Shown here in pieces: positions 60,195 through 64,000 of a stretch of DNA of 64,000 nt. Origin of the DNA: Dokdonia donghaensis DSW-1 (GTDB lineage: Bacteria > Bacteroidota > Bacteroidia > Flavobacteriales > Flavobacteriaceae); assembly GCF_001653755.1 (NCBI RefSeq), contig NZ_CP015125.1:370001-434000 (forward strand), in the 5' to 3' direction. The position numbers and the translations under genes were made by a program. Positions within the stretch are counted from its first letter, which is position 1. Each line of letters starts with the position of its first letter. The notes under the pieces are model-generated. The model saw only the letters and a program-made list of their open reading frames with translations. It did not search any database and was not told where the DNA came from.

Positions 60195-62219
60195 ATGACC
60201 ACAGGAAGTAATCAAATTTTATCAAAGAAAATTTTAAAAGTAAAATATACTTTTGTTTTGTTATTTATTGTCGTGACAGCACTCACAAAAAAAACTGCCT
60301 ATAGCCAATCTGTAAACATCGATAGCATTACTGTACATCTTGATACTATATATCAAAGAGAAATACGCTTAAAAGAATTATTGAGTAAGGCGACATCTTA
60401 TCGTGATAACCATCCAAAACTAAGTAAAGCACTATCTCTATATGGAGTAAACCAGAGCAAGCATTTTAATTTACAAAAGGAAGAGGTTTTGTTTACTAAA
60501 GAATTAGGCATATATCATAGACGTAAAAATCAATTAGATTCTGCATTAATCTATTACAATAAGGCCATTAAAATAACAGTGGACACAAGCGATTCATTAA
60601 ATTACTACAGACTCAAAGGATCTATTGGTAATGTTCTAAAAGCGCAAGGCAATTATAAAGAAGCAATTAAAAATTTTATGACTGTAATCGCAAATGCAGA
60701 AAAAAATAATAACCCTGAAGATATAGTAGTTTCTAGTGTTAATATAGCAGCGGTATATCTCGCAATGCAAAATCCAGAAAAGGCAAAAGATTTTTATCTT
60801 AAAGCTCTTCGCACTAAGAGCAAGGTTTCAAAACAAGCAGCTCCAAAAATACTAAGCAATCTTGTAGTGGTATATCTTAATCTAAAAAAAATAGACTCGG
60901 CACTTTACTATTCTGAAAAAGCAAAAAAAATTATCACATCTAAGCGAAGCCTTGCAAATCTTAATAATAATAGAGGAATCATATTTAAAGATTTGAAAAA
61001 GTACAATCAAGCAGCCGAAGCTTATAAAAAGGCCTTATCTTATTATGAATTACTTAAAAGTACCTCAGGAATTACCAAAAGCTATAATAATCTTGCTCAA
61101 ATAGCAATTTTACAAAAGGATTTACCAAAAGCAGAAAACTACCTCAAAAAAGGAGAAAAATTAATCCAAACATCTAAAGATCTCTCAACAAGAAATTATT
61201 TTTATGAGACACAAATAGATTATTACAATGCTAATAAAGATTACAAAAATGTCTTGCTTGCAACAAAAAAACTAAACGCGATAAAGGATAGTATACTGGG
61301 CATTGATAAGCAAAAGGCAATAAAAGATATTGAAATAAAGTACGAGACTGCAAAAATAAAGCAAGAGAAAAAAACTGCAGAACAAAGTGCAACACTTGCT
61401 AGATTAGAAAGCACAAAGAACAAAAATCTATTTATTGGTTCGCTCATTATAGTAGGTCTAGTATTACTGGCCGCGCTCCTATCGTACAGTCGCATAAAAA
61501 CCCAGAAAAAAGCTGAGCTCATTACACTAGAACTTCGCGAAACTCAAAAACGCCTCGCTTTAGAAAAACAATACCGCGATAGCGAGCTGAAGGCGCTCAA
61601 AGCGCAAATGAATCCCCATTTTATCTTTAATGCTCTTAACTCCATACAAGAATATATCATTCTTAATGAAAAAAATCTTGCAGGAGATTACCTAGGAAAA
61701 TTTGCAGATTTAATGCGGAGATATTTACAGTATAGCGATGCTGGACACATTAATCTACAACAGGAGATAGAAAGTCTTAAAATGTATTTAGATCTTGAAG
61801 CCCTTCGTTTTGGTGAAGATTTTAAGTATCAAGTTCAACTCGATGAAACCCTAAATCCAGAGTTAATAAAAATACCTACTATGCTCATACAGCCCTATGT
61901 AGAAAATGCTATAAAACACGGCCTACTGCATAAAGAGATAAATAAAAAATTACACATTTCATTTACTCAAAATACTAACAAAACCATAAGTTGTACCATT
62001 ACAGACAACGGTATAGGTCGTGAGGCAAGTTCAAAAATCAAATCAAAAGTAAAAAATCTACAACCCTCCTTCTCATCTCAGGCTAATGCAAATCGCCTCA
62101 ACCTTCTTAATGAAAGAGAAGACGTTCAAGTAGGTGTGCAAATTAGAGACCTTAAAGACACCCAGGGAATATCTACTGGCACACAAGTAGTCATAGTCAT
62201 TCCCATCTTAAAAAATTAA
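60195..62219 (+). CDS. TPR-containing LytS-type sensor histidine kinase
   Basis: 674 residues: a hydrophobic signal or anchor segment (about 18-36), tetratricopeptide repeats (about 80-370), a coiled coil, one transmembrane helix (about 409-430) and a LytS-type His_kinase domain with H475 in AQMNPHFIFNALNSIQEY. ATP-binding part: PTMLIQPYVENAIKHGLL and DNGIGREASSK. It has the same layout as the kinase at 4321-6519, without the CarboxypepD-like domain. The LytTR regulator gene starts four bases after its stop. CATCTTTG at 60141-60148 is a one-mismatch -7 element. Confidence 0.92.
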   Translation: MTTGSNQILSKKILKVKYTFVLLFIVVTALTKKTAYSQSVNIDSITVHLDTIYQREIRLKELLSKATSYRDNHPKLSKALSLYGVNQSKHFNLQKEEVLFTKELGIYHRRKNQLDSALIYYNKAIKITVDTSDSLNYYRLKGSIGNVLKAQGNYKEAIKNFMTVIANAEKNNNPEDIVVSSVNIAAVYLAMQNPEKAKDFYLKALRTKSKVSKQAAPKILSNLVVVYLNLKKIDSALYYSEKAKKIITSKRSLANLNNNRGIIFKDLKKYNQAAEAYKKALSYYELLKSTSGITKSYNNLAQIAILQKDLPKAENYLKKGEKLIQTSKDLSTRNYFYETQIDYYNANKDYKNVLLATKKLNAIKDSILGIDKQKAIKDIEIKYETAKIKQEKKTAEQSATLARLESTKNKNLFIGSLIIVGLVLLAALLSYSRIKTQKKAELITLELRETQKRLALEKQYRDSELKALKAQMNPHFIFNALNSIQEYIILNEKNLAGDYLGKFADLMRRYLQYSDAGHINLQQEIESLKMYLDLEALRFGEDFKYQVQLDETLNPELIKIPTMLIQPYVENAIKHGLLHKEINKKLHISFTQNTNKTISCTITDNGIGREASSKIKSKVKNLQPSFSSQANANRLNLLNEREDVQVGVQIRDLKDTQGISTGTQVVIVIPILKN

Positions 62220-62223
62220 GCCT

Positions 62224-62973
62224 ATGAAAGCCATTATTATAGACGACGAAAAACGTGCCCGCAACCTTTTACACATTTTAATAGAAGAAAACTGTCCTAA
62301 AATTACACAAATATTTGAAGCAGGAAATCTTCTTGATGGTCTTGCTATCATAAAAGAAGAAGAACCTAATATTGTATTTCTTGATATTGAGATGCCGCAA
62401 CATTCAGGATTAGAAATTCTCAATTTTATAGACAAGGATGTTACTGGCTTTGAGATTATTTTTACCACTGCTTATAGCGATTATGCTATACAGGCATTTC
62501 AGCTAAGTGCTATAGACTACTTATTAAAACCGGTGCGCCCCAATCAAGTAAAAAAAGCCGTAGACAAAGCTGTAAGTATTATGGGACGCTCTCAGATTAG
62601 TATTAAACTAGAGGCATTAAAGGATAGTTTTAATAAAAAGTCTTTTCAAAAAATTGCACTCCCTGTTTCTAACAGCATCAAATTTATGCCCTTTGAACAA
62701 ATCATATTATTTGAGGCAGATGGAATGTATACTAAGGTGTACACCACAGACGGTAAAGAGCTCCTTATAGTAAAGCCATTAAAACATTTTGTAACCCTTC
62801 TGGAGAAACAACACATTTTCTATAGACCTCACCGCTCCTATTTTATAAATCTTAATGCGATTAAAGAATATATAAAAAGTGACGGTGGTTATGTTGTAAT
62901 GGATAATGGCAAGACTGTCTCTATTTCTCGTGAGAAAAAAGAGGAGTTTATAGCATTGGTTACTAATTTATAA
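62224..62973 (+). CDS. LytTR-type response regulator
   Basis: 249 residues. Receiver domain (about 1-125) with D7/D8, phospho-acceptor D54 in IVFLDIEMPQ and LLKPVRP; LytTR domain (about 150-249; IILFEADGMYTKVYT and FYRPHRSYFINLNAI). It is coupled to the preceding kinase gene (four bases apart) and related to the LytTR regulator at 3584-4318. A palindrome lies 25 bases behind the stop and takes the place of a terminator; no hairpin with a T tract of the normal type is seen. Confidence 0.93.
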   Translation: MKAIIIDDEKRARNLLHILIEENCPKITQIFEAGNLLDGLAIIKEEEPNIVFLDIEMPQHSGLEILNFIDKDVTGFEIIFTTAYSDYAIQAFQLSAIDYLLKPVRPNQVKKAVDKAVSIMGRSQISIKLEALKDSFNKKSFQKIALPVSNSIKFMPFEQIILFEADGMYTKVYTTDGKELLIVKPLKHFVTLLEKQHIFYRPHRSYFINLNAIKEYIKSDGGYVVMDNGKTVSISREKKEEFIALVTNL

Positions 62974-62997
62974 AGACATCTTATAAGATTATAAGTA

Positions 62998-63013
62998 CGC
63001 TTTCGCGAAAGCG
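62998..63013. repeat. Genome palindrome, copy 19 (intergenic)
   Basis: Perfect 16-mer with TA/TA flanks, 25 bases behind the LytTR regulator gene. Confidence 0.95.
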
Positions 63014-63226
63014 TAAAAAACCCCATAACTATATAGCCTGTGTCAAGATTTATATGCACGGCATCATTTTCTTTAAAAAATCAACCTATATCCTATAAGC
63101 ATACCTCCCCTTTATGTAATCCATAATACATTTCAGAAAAGAATAGTGTTCCTTAGAAAATTTTAAGACCATAACTATTCATTTAGTTTCATTTTTGACC
63201 CAACAATAACCACTAAAATGTTAATA

Positions 63227-64000
63227 ATGAAAACAATGAAATTCCTTATTATGCTAATCTTTAGCAGTCTTTTTATAGTAAGTTGTGCTCCAGAAGACCT
63301 CATTGAGCAAGAAGAAAATATGATCACAGCAAATAGTACGGCAGCCTTACAAACTGTAATTATTGGTAATAGAAACAGGCTTAAACAAAAACCTAGGCGC
63401 AATTACAAAAGCACTATTGTAGTAGATGACCCTACAAACTCTGTAATTACTGCTTTAGTTCAGTATACTTCATTAGAAGGAGAAAACCCTTTCCCAGAAC
63501 CTTTTGAAATGGAGGTGTCTACTATCAGGAAAAGCATACGAAAAATGCAAAAAATACAATCAATGATTAGTGATACTGGTTTATTTCCTGCTGGGAGACC
63601 TTTTGAACAAACAGTTACTCTTTACAATGAACTGGGAGAACCAGTAGGCGATACCAGTAAGACTTGGGTGACAGCACAAGATAATGATGGCACTACTATA
63701 ACCCGTATAGAAAGTAAGTACCTTACCCCTACAAGTATCGCCATCCCTGTGCGCCTTCGTACAGATCAACCAGAGGGCGTCACTGTTACTGCCCAAGTTG
63801 AATTATATGGTCGCATCCTTATAAAAGGACAGCCTCTAGAGATGGAAATGACCGTATATGATGAAACAGAAGGCAATATAGGCCTTACGGGAACTGCCGT
63901 TGCACAATTAGAGGCTCTAACTGAAGGTAGTAATATCTTACCTGATGATGAGGTAAAAATTTCCATAACTACAACAAATGCAAACGGAGAGATTATAGAC
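63227..64000 (+). CDS. Putative lipoprotein, N-terminal part
   Basis: The frame stays open to the end of the window, giving 258 residues. The start ATG at 63227 gives MKTMKFLIMLIFSSLFIVSC with lipobox Cys20; an ATG three codons earlier (63218) is also possible. The mature part has VVDDPTNSVITALVQYTSLEGEN and LTPTSIAIPVRLRTDQPEGVTVTAQVEL and looks like beta-sandwich, extracellular material. No family is recognised. The gap of about 250 bases before it contains a palindrome and AT-rich sequence only. Confidence 0.7.
   Translation, partial: MKTMKFLIMLIFSSLFIVSCAPEDLIEQEENMITANSTAALQTVIIGNRNRLKQKPRRNYKSTIVVDDPTNSVITALVQYTSLEGENPFPEPFEMEVSTIRKSIRKMQKIQSMISDTGLFPAGRPFEQTVTLYNELGEPVGDTSKTWVTAQDNDGTTITRIESKYLTPTSIAIPVRLRTDQPEGVTVTAQVELYGRILIKGQPLEMEMTVYDETEGNIGLTGTAVAQLEALTEGSNILPDDEVKISITTTNANGEIID

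Noticed and set aside
3515..63013. Palindromes read as Rho-independent terminators
   Set aside because: They lack a loop and a T tract in most places, many lie in frame inside genes, and separate hairpin terminators stand beside several intergenic copies.
3515..63013. Palindromes read as transposon inverted termini
   Set aside because: No transposase gene is present, no pairs bracket a common unit, and spacing and flanks are unrelated.
1..64000. tRNA, rRNA, CRISPR array, prophage or toxin-antitoxin genes
   Set aside because: I looked for cloverleaf-like and repeat-spacer patterns and for phage genes and found none that could be supported.

Overview
This window is chromosomal DNA from a marine-type member of the Flavobacteriaceae (Bacteroidota). 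Evidence: AT-rich sequence with start sites lacking strong Shine-Dalgarno motifs, Bacteroidota-type -7 promoter elements (TAnnTTTG), type IX secretion (T9SS) genes (PorP/SprF twice, a type B sorted surface protein, a PorE-like OmpA protein), two long TonB receptors with CarboxypepD-like plug extensions, an exonuclease-DnaE fusion, and a ribosomal protein S16 with a long acidic tail. From memory only, the abundant palindrome CGCTTTCGCGAAAGCG recalls Dokdonia-like genomes; I cannot verify the genus. I see no tRNA, rRNA, CRISPR array, prophage or transposase.

Layout. 1-3.6 kb: end of bamA, two Skp/OmpH-like chaperones and murI. 3.6-6.5 kb: a LytS/LytTR-type two-component pair on the minus strand. 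6.8-11.3 kb: a VWA-domain protein, an OmpA lipoprotein, a lone PorP/SprF protein and an Nfu-type Fe-S carrier. 11.3-14.5 kb (minus): an acyl-CoA dehydrogenase close to glutaryl-CoA dehydrogenase, trmN6, rimM and rpsP. 14.7-21.1 kb: a lipoprotein, a ferritin-like protein, dnaE and an unknown protein convergent with it. 21.3-24.4 kb: a small acidic lipoprotein, a TPR histidine kinase and its regulator, bracketed by a perfect 20-bp direct repeat. 24.6-28.7 kb: odhAB. 29.3-35.9 kb (minus): hflX, udk, divIC, methylmalonyl-CoA mutase with a lipoprotein gene between its subunits, and a YciI protein. 36.0-49.6 kb: two paralogous endonuclease/exonuclease/phosphatase proteins around a T9SS surface-protein operon and a TonB receptor/DUF5689 operon. 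49.7-54.9 kb: a 4-TM protein, an astacin protease between two copies of one terminator, and an Oar-like TonB receptor. 55.1-59.9 kb: pgi, an M23 peptidase, tryptophan 2,3-dioxygenase and a DUF3108 protein. 60.2-64 kb: a third TPR kinase/LytTR pair and the start of a lipoprotein.

Metabolically the window covers 2-oxoglutarate oxidation, the propionate/methylmalonyl route, lysine/tryptophan-type aromatic and acyl-CoA degradation steps, and uridine salvage. Much of the rest serves the cell envelope.

The strongest unexplained signal is the palindrome CGCTTTCGCGAAAGCG: 18 copies with an intact 14-bp core plus one single-base variant, on average every 3.4 kb. It lies between genes, usually at 3' ends, and also in frame inside eleven genes. 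Other signals worth attention are the 20-bp repeat bracketing the 21-24 kb two-component operon together with a candidate small RNA, and the 46-bp duplicated terminator flanking the astacin gene.
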